Positions 34,689 through 34,948 of a stretch of 34,948 bases of DNA are shown one piece after another (position 1 is the stretch's first letter; each line of letters starts with the position of its first letter). Below the pieces are notes generated by a model. The model was not told the origin of the DNA and ran no database searches. It worked only from the letters and a program-made list of their open reading frames with translations. Source of the stretch: Clostridia bacterium (GTDB taxonomy: Bacteria; Bacillota; Clostridia; Oscillospirales; QAMX01); contig JAFXIE010000049.1 in NCBI GenBank assembly GCA_017533425.1, forward strand, positions 1 to 34,948, given 5' to 3'. The position numbers were made by a program, and so were the translations under genes.

Positions 34689-34765
34689 GGGCCTTTAGCT
34701 CAGTTGGTCAGAGCGGCCGGCTCATAACCGGTTGGTCCGGGGTTCAAGTCCCTGAAGGCCCACCA
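34689..34765 (+). tRNA. tRNA with CAT anticodon (elongator Met or lysidine-Ile)
   Basis: 77 bases with encoded CCA. Acceptor stem GGGCCTT pairs with AAGGCCC (34755-34761), discriminator A; anticodon CAT at 34723-34725 in a CTCATAA loop; T-arm GTTCAAG. It lacks the mismatched first pair of initiator tRNA (here G-C), so it is not tRNA-fMet. The GGGCCTTTAGCTCAG opening resembles tRNA-Ile read after lysidine modification, but elongator Met cannot be excluded. Confidence 0.93.
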
Positions 34766-34791
34766 TTCCATCTCTTAGGAGTCGCTTCTAT

Positions 34792-34867
34792 AGGGGCATA
34801 GCTCAGGTGGTAGAGCAGCGGTCTCCAAAACCGCGTGCCGAGGGTTCGAATCCTTCTGCCCCTGCCA
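34792..34867 (+). tRNA. tRNA-Trp (CCA anticodon)
   Basis: 76 bases with encoded CCA. Acceptor AGGGGCA (34792-34798) pairs with TGCCCCT (34857-34863), discriminator G; anticodon stem GCGGT/ACCGC with loop CTCCAAA and anticodon CCA at 34825-34827; T-loop GGTTCGAATCC. Confidence 0.96.
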
Positions 34868-34870
34868 TTT

Positions 34871-34947
34871 GGCCTGGTAGTTCAGCCGGTTAGAACGCTA
34901 GCCTGTCACGCTAGAGGTCGTGGGTTCGAGTCCCATCCAGGTCGCCA
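34871..34947 (+). tRNA. tRNA-Asp (GTC anticodon)
   Basis: 77 bases with encoded CCA, ending one base before the window edge. Acceptor GGCCTGG (34871-34877) pairs with CCAGGTC (34937-34943, one G-T wobble), discriminator G; stem CTAGC/GCTAG with loop CTGTCAC and anticodon GTC at 34905-34907. It lies only 3 bases after tRNA-Trp, so they are processed from one precursor; more tRNAs may follow. Confidence 0.96.
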
Positions 34948-34948
34948 A

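Noticed and set aside
1-34948. CRISPR array, insertion sequence, prophage, toxin-antitoxin or defence genes
   Set aside because: No spaced direct repeats, transposase, integrase or defence-like gene was found; the gene order is conserved housekeeping content.

Overview
The window is a dense, almost entirely co-directional block of bacterial housekeeping genes (about 28 protein genes and three tRNAs). It looks like a high-GC member of the Clostridia, probably an Oscillospirales-type gut Firmicute. This is inferred from AGGAGG-type ribosome sites, strong TTGACA/TATAAT promoters, rnc-smc-ftsY, yicC-remA-gmk-rpoZ-priA-def-fmt-rsmB-rlmN-prpC-prkC-rsgA, a fused IspH/ribosomal protein S1 gene, and a DUF5685/J-domain pair. 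No taxon can be proven without a search. No mobile element, phage gene, CRISPR array or restriction system is visible.

Layout: (1) 2-3076, the 3'-most part of topA, then plsX. (2) 3101-3460, acpP as a self-contained unit with its own promoter and terminator. (3) 3482-8711, rnc, smc and ftsY, ended by a terminator. (4) 8719-10856, a promoter preceded by a nested inverted repeat, then DUF5685, a J-domain/Cys-tail protein and a small membrane protein, all poorly characterised. (5) 10882-23696, a long run joining RNA turnover (yicC), matrix regulation (remA), nucleotide supply (gmk), transcription (rpoZ), replication restart (priA), formyl-Met handling (def, fmt), rRNA modification (rsmB, rlmN), the PASTA kinase/phosphatase pair, ribosome maturation (rsgA) and lipoprotein maturation (lgt). 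(6) 23696-29062, folD, a BaiN/HI0933-type flavoprotein, cmk, plsC and the ispH-rpsA fusion. (7) 29063-31042, nadE with its own promoter, meeting a convergent transporter operon at a bidirectional terminator. (8) 31060-33444 on the minus strand, a polar amino-acid ABC transporter. (9) 33481-34597, a divergently transcribed zinc-ribbon membrane protein of unknown function. (10) 34620-34947, a tRNA cluster (CAU, Trp, Asp).

Many neighbours overlap by 1-11 bases (ATGA, TTGA, TGATG or TAATG junctions), so translational coupling is common. Points most worth a second look: the DUF5685 protein carries two Asp-rich motifs in the order and spacing of squalene/phytoene synthases; the NadE glutaminase domain has lost its catalytic Cys and two substrate tyrosines; the ispH-rpsA fusion contains an in-frame Shine-Dalgarno and ATG in front of the S1 half, with AT-rich promoter-like sequence upstream; and two promoters are overlaid by inverted repeats that look like operators.
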